A stretch of 64,000 nucleotides of DNA from Elephas maximus indicus (taxonomy: Eukaryota; Chordata; Mammalia; Proboscidea; Elephantidae), in contig NC_064821.1 in assembly GCF_024166365.1 (NCBI RefSeq), positions 53,533,093 through 53,597,092 on the forward strand, given 5' to 3'. Below, one piece after another: positions 10,298 to 20,850 of this stretch. The position numbers and the translations under genes are program-made. The notes beneath the pieces are model-generated. The model ran no database searches, was not told where the DNA came from, and worked only from the letters and a program-made list of their open reading frames with translations. The first letter of the stretch is position 1. Each line of letters opens with the position of its first letter.

Positions 10298-11340
10298 TTA
10301 CTCTATTAGTTAACTATTGTATTAAAAAAGATTTCAAACTTGGCGACTTAAGACAATAACAAACCATTACTTTCTCACAATTTCTATGGATCAGGAATTT
10401 TGGAGTAACATACCTGGGTGGTTCTAGCTCAGTATATCTCGTGAAGATGCAGTCATAATGTTGGCTGGCTTAACTGTAGTCATCTGAAGGCTTGACTGTA
10501 ACTGGTTCATTGAGAGGGTTAATATTATGTGTCACATCGGCTAGTTTATGATTCTCAGTGGTTTGGCAGACAATGAACTGGGTGCTCTTCCATAGTGTAA
10601 TGTAACGTATTCACTTTCCATGATGTGATGTGATCAGCCAATTGGTTCAAAGGGGAGTTTCCTTGGGGTGTGTCCTGCCTCCAGTATATATAAATGGGTG
10701 TTCTGGCAAAGCTCATTCTCTCACTCTGTCTGGATCCTTCCACTCTTCTCATCACCTGACCTCTACTTCTTGGGATGTAAGGCTGCAGGATTCTCTGGTC
10801 TGCTACCTAGCCTGCAGATTTTGGATTTGTCAACCCCTGCAACCCCATGAGCCAGCAAAGGTCTCCAGCCTGGTGCTTGACTCACCAGACTGGGACTTAA
10901 CAGCCCCCACGATTGCATGAACCATTTCTTTGAATTAAATCTCTCAATATATGTTTTTACATATGTTTCACTGGTTTTGCTCCTCTAGAGATCCCAGGCC
11001 AAGATACTTACATGGCTGGCAAGCTTTTGTTAGTTTTTAACAGGAGGCCTCAGTTCCTCACCACATGGACCTTTTCATGGGGGTGCCTGAGTCCTCACAA
11101 CACGGCAGCTGACTTCCCTCAGAGTGAGTGACCAAAGAGAGCAAGTTGGAGACCACCATGTCTTTTATGACCTAATCATAGAAGTCAAACTTCCAACATT
11201 TCCACAATGTCCCACTGGTTACATAGATTATTCCAATTCAGTGTAGAAGTAGACTATGTAAGGATTATGTAAGGATATGAAAACCAAGAGGGAAGAATCA
11301 TTGGGTGCTATTTTGGGTGCTGGCTAACATAATACACCCT
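10298..11340 (-). mobile_element. Old MaLR/ERVL-like LTR, split by a second element
   Basis: The left part (10298-10510, 'ggatcaggaattttggagta') and right part (about 10995-11340, 'ggaggcctcagttcctcacc', 'cacatggacc') read as the two halves of one diverged LTR-like repeat of the MLT class. The middle is a different, younger repeat. The family name is from general resemblance only. Confidence 0.5.
10515..10995 (+). mobile_element. LTR-like repeat nested in the older LTR
   Basis: Block starting near 'ttaatattatgtgtcacatc' and ending near 'cactggttttgctcctctag'. It holds a TATA-like 'tatatataaa' stretch at about 10685 and 'gaattaaatctc' near the end. The same family occurs on the opposite strand at 17880-18595. 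It behaves as a separate insertion in 10298-11340. Confidence 0.5.
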
Positions 11341-11685
11341 CTAGTCCCTAATGATTCACATGCAAAATATACTCTCTCCAAATCTCCAAAGGCTCACCCC
11401 ATCATAGCAACAGATCAAAATCTGGAATCTTCTCATTTAAATCAGAGTCTTGTGTGATTCCTTAAGTACGGTTTTTTGAGTATCATTCCCCTCAGTCTGA
11501 AAACTTCTGAACTGAAGAGACAAATATCTCCCTCCTGCACTTACAATGATGGGACAAAAATAGGATAACTGCTGTAGACACTCCAGTTCTTAAAGGGGGA
11601 AAATGCTTGCACCCAGGAGGCACACATTCATTTAAATCCTAAAACACAGCAGAGCTCAGGTCAATGCTTCCTTAATTAGGACTCT
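11341..11685. other. Probable degenerate old repeat, unassigned
   Basis: Reads like the internal region of an old retroelement ('gattcacatgcaaaatatac', 'atgatgggacaaaaatagga') and continues from the LTR-like block on its left. I cannot assign a family. Confidence 0.35.
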
Positions 11686-13017
11686 TAAAGGAGATCCAAC
11701 AGAATGCAAAAGTTATTGAACAGTATCATTAATGTCACACACAAGTAAAATTTTACTGAAGATCATTCAAAGGTGGTTACAGCAGTACATTGACAGGCAA
11801 CCACCAGAAATTCAGGCTGGATTCAGAAGAGGACATAGAAAGAGGAGTATCATTTCTGATGTCAGATAGATCATGGCTGAAAGCAGAGAATACCAGAAAG
11901 GTGTTTATCTGCGTTTTACTGACTATCCAAAGGTATTTGACTGTGTGGATCATAATAAATTATGAATAATATTGTAAACAATGGGAATTCTAGAACATTT
12001 AATTGTGCTCATGAGAAACCTGTACGTAGATCATGAGGCAGGCATTCAGACAGAACAAGGGGATGCTGCATGGTTTAAAGTCAGGAAGGGTGTGCATCAG
12101 GGTTGTATCTTCTCACCATACTTATTCAATCTGTATGCTGAGTAAATAATCGAGAAGCTGCACTATATGAAGAAGAACTGGGTATCAAGATTGGAGGAAG
12201 ACTCATTAACAACCTGCGTTATGCAGATGATACAACCTTGCTTGCTGAAAGTGAAGAAGGCTTGAAGCACTTATTGATGAAGATCAAAGACCACAGCCTT
12301 AAGTATAGATTACACCTCAACATAAAGAAAACAAAAATCCTCACAAGTGGACCAATAAGCAATGTCATGATAAACGAAGAACATGTTGAATTTTTTAAGG
12401 TCTTCATTTTACTTAGATCCACAATCAACACCCATGTGAACAGCAGTCAAGAAATCAAACAATGCATTGTGTTGGTCAAATCTGCTGCAAAAGATCTCTT
12501 CAAAGTGTTATAAAGCAACGATGTCACTTTAAGGACTAAGGTGCACCTGACCCAAGCCATGATGTTTTCAATCGCCTCATATGCATGTGAAAGCTGGACA
12601 ATATTCATAAAGAAGAAAGACCAAAGAAGAATTGGTGACTTTAAACTATGGTGTTGATGAAGAATATTGAATATATCATGAACTGCCAGAAGAATGAATA
12701 AATCTGTTTTGGAAGAAGTACAGGCAGAATGCTCATTAGAAGCAAGGATGGCGAGACTCCGTCTCACCTACTTTGGACATGCTATCAGGAGGGATTAGTC
12801 CCTGGGCAGGGACATCGTTCTTGGTAAAGTAAAGCGTCAGAGAAAAAGAGGAAGACCTTCAATGAGATGGATTGACACAGTGGCTGCAACAATGGGCTCA
12901 AGCATAGCAACGATTATGAGGATGGCGCAGGACTGGGAGGTGTTTCATTCTGTTGTACATAGGGTCACTGTGAGTCAGAATTGACTCAATGGCACCTAAC
13001 AACAAAACAACAACAAA
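11686..13017 (+). mobile_element. RTE-clade LINE, 5'-truncated, 1.3 kb
   Basis: The 3' third of an RTE retrotransposon (Afrotherian RTE1 type). Starts inside the reverse transcriptase region and runs through to the terminal '(g)gcacctaacaacaaaaca' tail. The 3' tail is the same sequence that ends AfroSINEs, which fits RTE as their mobilising partner. The coding region is broken by several stops and frameshifts. Confidence 0.92.
11750..12513 (+). pseudogene. RTE reverse transcriptase, broken
   Basis: Conceptual translation shows reverse transcriptase blocks in order: an 'EIQAGFRRGHRK' segment near 11810, a degraded 'VYLRFTDYPKVFDC' block near 11905 and the catalytic YADD box ('NNLRYADDTTLLAES') near 12210-12250. 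A run then stays open to 12513 (from 12238, 91 codons). Stops at 11980 (tgaata) and 12144 (gagtaaataat) and frame changes show it cannot make an active enzyme. Confidence 0.85.
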
Positions 13018-13054
13018 AATGTTTGTGGGTGTGGCTTTTGTCTCTCAATGATTC

Positions 13055-13637
13055 ATGTCTTCTGGTATTTATGCCTTTTTGTGATTGTCTCTCATATCAT
13101 ACGAGCGCTGCTCTGTGTGACCAATAGAATACAGCAAAAATGATGGTATGTCACTTTCATTGTTGTTGTGCGCTGTGGAACTGATTCTGACTCATAGCAA
13201 CCCTATACGACAGAGTAGAACTGCCCATAGGGTCTTTTGTCCTGTGGGGCCACTGGTGAGTTCAAATGGCCAGCCTTCTGATTATTAGCCGAGCACTTAA
13301 CCATTGTGCCACCAGGGCTCCTTGTCACTTTCATAGCTGGATCGCTCACTTTGGGGGAAGCAAGCTGCCATAGAGTGAGGACACCCAGGCATGTCTGTGG
13401 AGGTCTACATGGTGAGGAACTGAGGCTTCCTGACAAGTCATGTGAGAGAGCGATCTTGGAGGTGGATCCTAGTGGTCTAGTCTTCAGATGACTGCAACTT
13501 CAAGAGAGACTTTGAGTCTGAACCGCCCCACTAAGCCACTCATGACCATCCAAACTGTGTGAGATGATAAATGTGTGTTGTTTTAAGCTGCTAAGTTTAG
13601 GAATAATTTGTTATGCAACAACAGATAACTAATACAA
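13055..13637 (+). mobile_element. MLT1-like LTR, interrupted by an AfroSINE
   Basis: Two parts separated by the SINE read as one MaLR-type LTR. The 3' end 'aactgtgtgagatgataaat' ... 'gttgttttaagctgctaag' ... 'gataactaatacaag' is typical of this class (polyadenylation region and terminal 'aactaataca'). Confidence 0.65.
13161..13322 (-). mobile_element. AfroSINE with exact 12-bp target duplication
   Basis: Minus-strand copy from 'tgttgttgtgcgctgtggaa' to 'accattgtgccaccagggct'. The target site tgtcactttcat is present at 13149-13160 and again at 13323-13334, which fixes both ends. Confidence 0.95.
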
Positions 13638-13794
13638 GAGGGATTTCTTTGGTTTCTCTTTTTATCTTTGGTGGCTTGTAGAATCATCTCTTTGTTTCCT
13701 CTAATGTCTGAAATTTCATGATAATATTCCCCCTGTGGATTGTAATGGGAATTTTTTTTTTTTTAAGTTTTCATCTCTCTGCAAGGTCTTTGTT

Positions 13795-13919
13795 TCCTAC
13801 ACTTTATTCCTTCCTTCCTTCCTTTTCCCCTTCCTTCCTCCTCATTCCTTTCTCCTTTCCTCCCTCCCTCTGCTCCTTTATTTTTTCCTCCCTCCTTTCC
13901 TTCCTTCATTCTTCCTTCT
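13795..13919. repeat. Polypyrimidine tract (CCTT/TTCC)n
   Basis: About 125 bp made almost entirely of C and T on the + strand. It abuts the poly(T) of the L1 at 13920, and similar pyrimidine-rich DNA follows the L1 5' end (17541-17600), so the L1 inserted into a pyrimidine tract. Confidence 0.8.
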
Positions 13920-14399
13920 TTTTTTTTTTTATAATTTTTATTGTGCTTTAAGTGAAAGTTTACAAAACCCGTATACAACTTGCTACACACTCCCAATTAG
14001 TCTCCCCCTAATGAGACAGCCCACTCTCTTCCTCCACTCTCTCTTTTTGTGTCCATTTCTCCAGCTTCTAACCCCCCTACACGCTCATCTCCCCTCCAGG
14101 CAGGAGATGCCAACATAGTCTCAAGTGCCCACTTGATCCAAGAAGCTCACTCCTCACCAGCATCCCCCTCCAACCCATTGCCCAGTCCAATCCATGTCTG
14201 AAGAGTTGGCTTCCGGAATAGTTCCTGTCCTGGGGCAAAAGAAGGTCTGGGGACCATGACCACTGGGGTCCTTCTAGTCTCAGCAGACCATTAAGTCCGG
14301 TCTTATGAGAATTTGGGGGTCTGCATCCCATTGCTCTCCTGCTCCCTCAGGGGTTCTCTGTTGTGTTCCCTGTCAGGGCAGTCATTGGTTGTAGTTTTA

Positions 14400-14791
14400 T
14401 GTATCTTGCAGCCCTGTCATTGGGTGCATAAATATTTTATATGGTTATATATGGTTTATATGGTTATATCTTCTTGGTGTATTGCCCCTTTAATCATTAC
14501 ATAGTGTCCTTCCTTATCCTTTCTGATGAATTTAACTTTAAAGTCTATTTTGTCAGAAATTAATATTGCTACTCCTGCTCTTTTTTGATTGTTGTTTGCT
14601 TGATATATTTTTTTCCATCCTTTCAATTTTAGTCCGTTTGTGTCTCTAAGTCTAAGGTGTGTCTCTTGTAGGCAGTATATAGACAGATCTTGTTTTTTAA
14701 TCCATTCTGCCACTCTCTGTCTCTTTATTGGTGCATTTAGTCCATTTACATTCAGGGTAATTATGGATAGGTATGAATTTAGTGCTATCAT
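14400..14791 (-). pseudogene. L1 ORF2 N-terminal endonuclease fragment
   Basis: Starts with ATG at 14791 and encodes the first ~111 open codons of the APE-type endonuclease, with the '[16 protein letters not shown]' opening and the 'CLQETHLRL' block. It is cut by the internal deletion before the rest of the endonuclease and all of the reverse transcriptase. Confidence 0.9.
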
Positions 14792-15249
14792 TTTGATGTC
14801 TTTTTTTGCGTGTTGATAGTTTCTTTTTCCTACTTGATTTTATGTGCTGAGTAGATTTTCTTTATATATTGTCCTTTCCTCATATTTGTTGTTATTGATT
14901 TTGTTTCTGCTGAGTCTGTATTTTTCCCTTCTATTTTATTTTGATGAGTAGGATAGTTTGTCACCTTTTGGTTTCCTTATCATTTACACCTATTTTTCTA
15001 AATTTAAAACTAACTTTTATTTCTTTGTATCGCCATATCTTCCTCTCCATATGGAAGGTGTATGATTACATTTCTTAGTCCCTCCTTATTATTTTAGTGT
15101 TGTCTTCTTTTATATAATAACATCGCTGTTACCCTGTTTTGGGCTTATATATATATATAAAATCTTGCTTTGTTTTTTTTTTATTTCCCTGTCTGAGTTG
15201 ACTTCTGGTTGCTCTGCCTAGTGTTCTAGTCTTGGGTTGATGCCTTATA

Positions 15250-15783
15250 TTATTGATTTTCTAACCAAAGAACTCCCTTTAGTATTTCTCGTAGTTTTGG
15301 TTTGGTTTTTACGAATTCCCTCAGCTTGTGTTTATTTGTAAATGTCTTAATTTCACGTTCATATTTAAGAGACAGTTTTGATGGATATATGATTCTTGGC
15401 AGGCAGTTTTTTTCCTTCAATTTTTTAAATATGTTATCCCATTGCTTTCTTGCCTGCACGGTTTCTGCCGAGTAGTCTGAGCTTATTCTTATTGGCTCTC
15501 CTTTGTAGGTGACTTTTCGCTTATTCCTCACTGCTCTTATAATTCTCTCTTCATCTTTGGTTTTGGCAAGCTTGATTATAACATGTCTTGGTGACTTTCT
15601 TTTAAGATGTACTTTATGTGGAGTTCGATGAGCATCTTGGATAGATATCTTTTCATCTTTCACAATATCAGGGAAGTTTTCTGCCAACAAATCTTCAACA
15701 CTTTTCTCTGTATTTTCTGTTATCCCTCCCTGTTCTGGTACTCCAATCACTCGTAGGTTATTTCTCTTGGTAGAGTCCCACAT
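15250..15783 (-). pseudogene. L1 ORF1 C-terminal half (RRM and CTD), open
   Basis: 177 open codons corresponding to the RNA-recognition-motif and C-terminal domains of L1 ORF1p. Conserved words: 'NLRVIGVPEQ', 'QDAHRTPHK', 'RHVIIKLAKTKDEERII', 'RIIYPSKLSLKYE'. Upstream, the coiled-coil part (15784 to about 16260) is frameshifted. The stop at 15250 is 458 bp before the ORF2 ATG. Confidence 0.9.
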
Positions 15784-16261
15784 GATTCTTAAGGTTTCTT
15801 CATTTTTTTAAATTCTTTTATCTGATTTTTCTTCAACTATATTAGTGCCAAGTGATTTATCTTCGTGTTCAGAAATTCTAGCTTCTACTTGCTCAATTCT
15901 GCTCCTCTGACTTTCTATTGAGTTATCTAATTCTGTAATTTTATTGTTAATCTTCTGAATTTCTGATTGCTGTGTGTCTATGGATTTTTCCAGGTTATTA
16001 AATTTTTCATTATGTTCCTGAATAATCTTTTTAATTTTTCAACTGCTTTATCTGTGTGTTCCTTGGCTTGTTCTGTGTATTGCCTCATTTCCTTCCTGAT
16101 GTCTTGAAGGGTTCTGTATATTAAACTTTTGTATTCTGCATCTGGTAATTCCAGGAATGTACTTTCATCTACGAGATACCTGGACTCTTTGTTTTATGAG
16201 CCTGCTGAGGTGATCACGGTCTGTTTCTTTATGTGACTTGATATTGACTGTTGTCTCCGAG

Positions 16262-17541
16262 CCATCTATGAGTTATTGTATTTAGTTTATGCTTGCTTAC
16301 TGTGTCATAGCTGCTTGCTTTGTTTTGTTTTGGTATACCCCTATGGGTTGCTTGAGTGAGCTAGCTTGATTATTTTCATCTTTGGAGCTCTGGTGTCCTG
16401 TCCCTAGCTGGCTAGAGCTGTTAACAGGTATATCAGTCTAGGAGTCCATTCAGTTTTCTTGTATGAATTCAGCTCAGGTTTCCAGGTAGCTGTTACCAAG
16501 TGTGTGGTACAGGTACTGTCCTACGGTCTTAGAGGGGCAGGGGTGATTGGCGTATATACCGGTATCTGATTGCAGCAGGGTGTCACACCCTGAACAAGGC
16601 CGGGGGCTGAGAACTGACCCCCAAATGTCTCTGAGGAAAATGTGTCTCTGTTTCCTAGAGCGTGCTGGTGGGCAGATTCAGCAGAGGGACAATGGGCATC
16701 CAAAGTTTTTGGTTGTAAGGACTGGGAGGTACCAGTTATCTTTGGACCCCTGTCACTGGTGGCTGGGTGACCTGAGTGGAGCAACCAGTCCTTAGGTCCC
16801 TGATGTGGTTAGGTGAGGACCTTGTTTAATAGGCAAAGCAATGTCAAACATCAAACACCCACCTCTCCACTGCACAGCTGAAATGGTTGGAGTTTGCCAA
16901 CAGGGGCCTATTCTCCCAAAATAGGCCCACACAAGTCCATGCAGAAGGGAAAGGTGCTCAAGGTCCACGGATGGTTTATGCCTGGACAGGAGCTGCTTCT
17001 GTCCTGAGCTCCCCCAGTTAATGGAGCTAGCAAATTATCTTTTCCCCCCAGTTGCAAATTTTTTCCTTCCGCAAGGCCAGGAGGATGGCTCTAGGTGCCC
17101 ATCAGGGTCTATCTCATACCCAGGGACTCAGCAGCTGAAGCCGACTTGGGGGTGGGGGGGCACAGTAAAATATGTAAGTACGTAGCTTTTGCCAGGAGCA
17201 CTGTTCTCCTCAGGTCCCGGAGGTGTGAGTAGGCTGTGTGGCTGCTGCTTCTCCCTGAGGAAACTGTGGCCAAAAGCTAGTACCAGTCCACCACCATCGC
17301 AGCTGCTGCTCCAGGAATGGTGCCTGAGGGCTCCCCATGATTCAGGTCTGGTAACTCCTCTCCACTTCTGAACTGTCTCTTCCTCCCCCGCCCCTCAGTT
17401 CATTGTCTAAGCTTGCCTTTGATGTGCAGGGCTCCCAGTTTGTGACAAATATACTCATTTCACTTGTTTTTTCGGGTCTTTGTTGTAAGGAGGGCTCAAC
17501 AGAAACGTCTGACTATTCCGCCATCTTGGCTCCGCCTCTCC
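16262..17541 (-). promoter_or_regulatory. L1 5'UTR, non-monomeric type
   Basis: About 1.28 kb upstream of ORF1 with no tandem units. It is similar throughout to 33345-34632 of the second L1. It shares only its first ~100 bp (sense orientation) with the third L1. The 5' terminal bases contain CCAAGATGGCGGA, a YY1-type motif that in human L1 positions transcription initiation. Confidence 0.7.
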
Positions 17542-17879
17542 TTTATTTCTTTGTTCCTCCCTCTGTCCCTCTTTTACTGTCTCTCTCTCTTTCTAAGCAA
17601 AGATTTTCCTCATGTATATGGTGACCTTTGCTGTCTATTTTTTTTTTTGCTGTTTACTCATATTTTAAAGGAGGCACTAAGTAAGTAGGTCATTGTAACT
17701 TCCATGCACGTAAGTATGGCTTGTTAACTATGGGCCACTATGTAGTGTGATCTGGTTATGCTGTTTCATTGGAGAATCCACAATGTCAGTATCTTCAGCT
17801 CATGTCTCTTGGGTGGTTTATTCCCCAGGAGAATTATCAGTCTTCTACATTAGTTATAATAAGCCTGTTTGCTCATAGC

Positions 17880-18595
17880 CTGTGTCTTAGGCTAGGTTCT
17901 GTAAAGAAGCAAAACCAAAAAAAAAAAAAAAAAAACCCTGTTGCTGTCTAGTCGATTCTGACTCGTAGCAACCCTATAGGACAGAGTAGACTGCCCCATA
18001 GAATTTCCAAGGAGTGCCTGGTGGATTCAAACTGCTACCTTTTGGTTAGCAGCCATAGCCCTTAACCACTACACCACCAGGGTTTTCAGAAGCAAAAAAC
18101 AGTGAAGTATATATACAGGGAGAAAGATTAATATCAAGGAAATGGCTCATGTGGTTGTAGAGGCTGGAAAGTCCCAAGTCCGTGTGTCAGGCTGAAGGCT
18201 GAAGGCATCTGCTGCAGGCGCTAAAACCTAAGGTTGGCAGGTCATGTGGCAGACTGCTGGCTCACAGACTACAGAGGCTGACAAATCCAAGGGAAGCAGG
18301 TAAGATGGCAGGCTGCTGGCTCAAGTCCCAAAACTGAAGTCAGATGATGATGAGCTGAATGCAAGATCCACAGTGAGCAAAAGCTAGCAATCCTTGTCAG
18401 AAAGTCCATATATATTGGATGCAGGCCATACCCCCAAGGAAATGCCCTTTCAGCTGATTGGCTGCTCATAGCAGATCTCAACATGGTGATGATTACATTA
18501 TCACATAACTGCCAAACTACATCATAACTGCCAAAGTGCTGAGAATCATGGCCCAGCCAAGTTGCCACAAAACCTTAACCATCACAGCTTGGTTC
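17880..18595 (-). mobile_element. LTR-like repeat, interrupted by an AfroSINE
   Basis: Reverse-strand member of the family at 10515-10995: 'ggttgtagaggctggaaagt', 'gctgattggctgctcatagc' and the right end 'ccttaaccatcacag'. The family assignment (MaLR/ERVL-like) is by resemblance. Confidence 0.55.
17915..18087 (-). mobile_element. AfroSINE with long A-run and 10-bp target duplication
   Basis: Minus-strand SINE after a run of ~19 A. The flanks repeat agaagcaaaa at 17905-17914 and 18088-18097. Body 'tagtcgattctgactcgtag' and head 'ttaaccactacaccaccagg' are well preserved. Confidence 0.92.
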
Positions 18596-18810
18596 CAAAC
18601 CCTGATTCTGCAATGTGTGATTGAGAAATTACTTAACCTTTCTGTGCCTCAGTATCCTCATATGAAAAATGGAGGATACGAGTTTAATCTACCTCTATCT
18701 GACAATAGCATTTTTGTGAAGATTAAATGAGTTAACATTCACCAAGTACCTAGAACAGTTCCTGGCACAAAACAAACACTAAATGGATGTTAGATGATAT
18801 TATTGTCACC
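18585..18810 (-). mobile_element. MIR SINE
   Basis: Reverse-complement MIR: 'cttaacctttctgtgcctca', 'gaagattaaatgagttaaca', 'gaacagttcctggcacaaaa' and a 3' end 'tgttagatgatattattgtc'. A pan-mammalian old repeat. Confidence 0.75.
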
Positions 18811-19387
18811 ATCAACATCATTAGAGATGAGTTAGGGAAGGAGGCTGGGGATCTTGACATATATCAGCCAACTTTTATTCAGCCCACTTATTTTCAATCA
18901 GATTCCACTGCTCTCAACTGTGCCTGGTGTCCCCCAGTCCAGAATCTCTCTGTATTACCCTTTTCAGAGACTCACTCTCCAGTGTTCAGCCAGAGTGTGG
19001 AAGCAGCAGTCATCTTGTTGTGCAGACTTGGGGAGGGGGTCTCTGGATCTAACTGCTTTACAGACTTTCAGTTAGTCTCTCTGTTTCCAACCTCACCTTG
19101 CTCCTAACTTCTAGAGCATCCGATGCTGTCAACCAAGTTGCCTTTTGGCTTTTTCCACTCCTAGCTTAGGATCCTGATTTTTTTAGAGCTGCTAAATCAG
19201 TTACTGCTAGTCCTGTTGCTTCAAAGAAAAAAAAAAGCTTCTAGAATTTGTTTTTTGTCACTCCTTCTTTTCCTTTGTCTTGTGTATTTAAGCATTTGTT
19301 TGTTTTTTAAGCAATGCATTTACTATCATTTTAGTTGAATTTTGGGATGGCATGGATGTAAAGCCATGCGTTCAACCCTCCGTCTCT
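18811..19387. other. No gene or recognisable element
   Basis: Mixed-composition DNA. Overlapping open frames at 18787-19107 and 18854-19075 have no domain and no convincing splice sites. Confidence 0.45.
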
Positions 19388-19812
19388 GTCTTAGTCATCT
19401 AGTACTGCTATAACAGAAATACCACAAGTGGGTGGCTTTAACAGTTGACTCTGGAGGGAGGTCCTTGTCATTAGTCTTCGCTTGGTCTGGGAGCATCTCT
19501 GCGCAGGAACTTTGGGTCCAAAGAACGCACTCTGCTCCCAGCACTGCTTTCTTGGTGTTATGAGGTCCCCCCTCTCTCTACTCACTTTTCTTTTTTATAT
19601 CTCAAAAGAGATTGGCTTAAGACCGTATCTAATCTTGTAGACTGCATCAGTATAACTGCCATTAATCCATCTTATTGCATCGTAGTGATAGGATTTACAA
19701 CACATGGGGAAATCACATCAGAAGATAAAATGGTAAGCAATCATATAAGCAAATCATGACTTAGCCAAGGTGACAGATATTTTGGGGGGACACAAATCAA
19801 TCCATGACAGTC
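19388..19812 (-). mobile_element. MaLR-type solo LTR
   Basis: Reverse strand reads as a complete ~425-bp LTR: it begins near 'tgtcatggattgatttgtgt', has a TATA-like 'gatataaaaaag' at about 19600 and ends in 'gcagtactagatgactaaga'. The same family is present on the + strand at 48922-49437. No internal retroviral sequence is attached. Confidence 0.65.
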
Positions 19813-20034
19813 TCTAATTGAATGTCCGAGATGGGTTTCTTAAAGAAATATTTTCTAATGCAATAAAAGTTAAGTGGGTTTCATACTCATTTTGGAGTTC
19901 TTGGCACTGATGAAAGGGAACAGATGCATAATAAACTGTAATGGTAAGTAATAAAAGAATTGTCTATATGAGTCTTTAGGATATGTTTCATATCTGCATT
20001 TGCGTATAGGCATGTCGCATTCCCATGGCATTCT

Positions 20035-20175
20035 GTACTGTCTTTAACAGAACCCATTTCACTTCGTATCACTTGTTCACTGTCAGTCTCCCATTAGATT
20101 CTAAGCTCCAGGAGGGTAGAAGATGTCTTTATCATGTTCATTGCTATATAATCTGGAACTTCAAAAATGCTAGCA
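20035..20175 (+). mobile_element. L2 3' end remnant
   Basis: Matches the L2 3' word order: 'gattctaagctccaggaggg' then a 'tcattgctatataatctg' block. Short, old. Confidence 0.5.
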
Positions 20176-20261
20176 GTATTTTAATAGTAGTCATCTTCCT
20201 CCTCCTCCTCATTATAGTAATAAAAGTAGAAGTAATAATAAACACACAGCTAAGTTCACTG

Positions 20262-20432
20262 GGGAAACCTTGGTGGCGTAGTGGTTAAGTGCTATGGCTG
20301 TTAACCAAAGGGTCGGAAGTTTGAATCCACAAGGCGCTCCTTGGAAACTCTACAGGGCAATTCTACTCTGTGCTATAGGGTCACTGTGAGTTGGAATTGA
20401 CTCAGCGGCACTGGGTTTGGTTTTTTGGTTTT
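20262..20432 (+). mobile_element. AfroSINE, first of a tandem pair
   Basis: Starts 'gggaaaccttggtggcgtag' and ends in a T/G-rich tail. It is bounded by taagttcactg at 20251-20261 and 20433-20443, the target duplication. Confidence 0.95.
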
Positions 20433-20443
20433 TAAGTTCACTG

Positions 20444-20612
20444 AGGAGCCCTGGCGACACAGTGGTTAAGAGCTATGGCTGCTAACCAAAAGGTCGGCAG
20501 TTCGAATTCACCATCCGTTCCTTGGAAACTCTATGGGGCAGTTCTAGTCTGTCCCGTAGGGTTGCTATTAGTCAGAATCAACTTGACGGCAATGGGTTTG
20601 GGTTTTGGGTTT
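20444..20612 (+). mobile_element. AfroSINE, second of a tandem pair
   Basis: Starts 'aggagccctggcgacacagt' with box B 'ggtcggcagttcgaattcac', tail 'cttgacggcaatgggtttgg'. It is bounded by taagttcactg at 20433-20443 and 20613-20623, the same target as its neighbour. Confidence 0.95.
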
Positions 20613-20624
20613 TAAGTTCACTGA

Positions 20625-20850
20625 GTGCCCATTATGGGCCAGGTAGTATTCTAAGTTTTTTATGTACAGTCATTCATTTAATCCTCACAACAACCCTTTG
20701 AAGTAGGTAATATTGTTATCTCCCCTTTACAGACAAGGAAACTGAGGCTCAGAGACACTAACTTGCTCAAGGCCTATATTTAGTAAAGGGGAGAACCAGT
20801 ACTTGAAACTTCAAAGTCTGACTTCTAACTCCCCCTACTGCATCATGTTT
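20625..20850 (+). mobile_element. MIR SINE
   Basis: Long plus-strand MIR: 'ttatgggccaggtagtattc', 'atttaatcctcacaacaacc', 'aaggaaactgaggctcagag', 'acttgctcaaggcc'. Confidence 0.85.

Larger units (their letters stand above)
13920..17541 (-). mobile_element. L1 retrotransposon, both ends present, ~3.9 kb internal deletion
   Basis: Read on the minus strand: 5'UTR (17541 to about 16260) beginning with a YY1-like CCAAGATGGCGGA, ORF1, inter-ORF spacer, the first ~130 codons of ORF2, then an abrupt jump near 14398 into the 3'UTR, which ends in poly(A) (13920-13930 as T). Compared with the L1 at 27068-34632, the sequence equivalent to about 27578-31500 is missing. The junction has no GT/AG splice signature. 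Total 3.6 kb. Confidence 0.93.

Noticed and set aside
13735..14118. 127-codon frame on the + strand
   Set aside because: Covers a C/T-rich tract and the antisense L1 3'UTR; Phe/Ser/Leu-rich by-product.
20262..20612. Single duplicated SINE rather than two insertions
   Set aside because: The two copies differ in many positions and have different head bases, which fits two insertions at one target better than a recent duplication, though an old duplication is not fully excluded.
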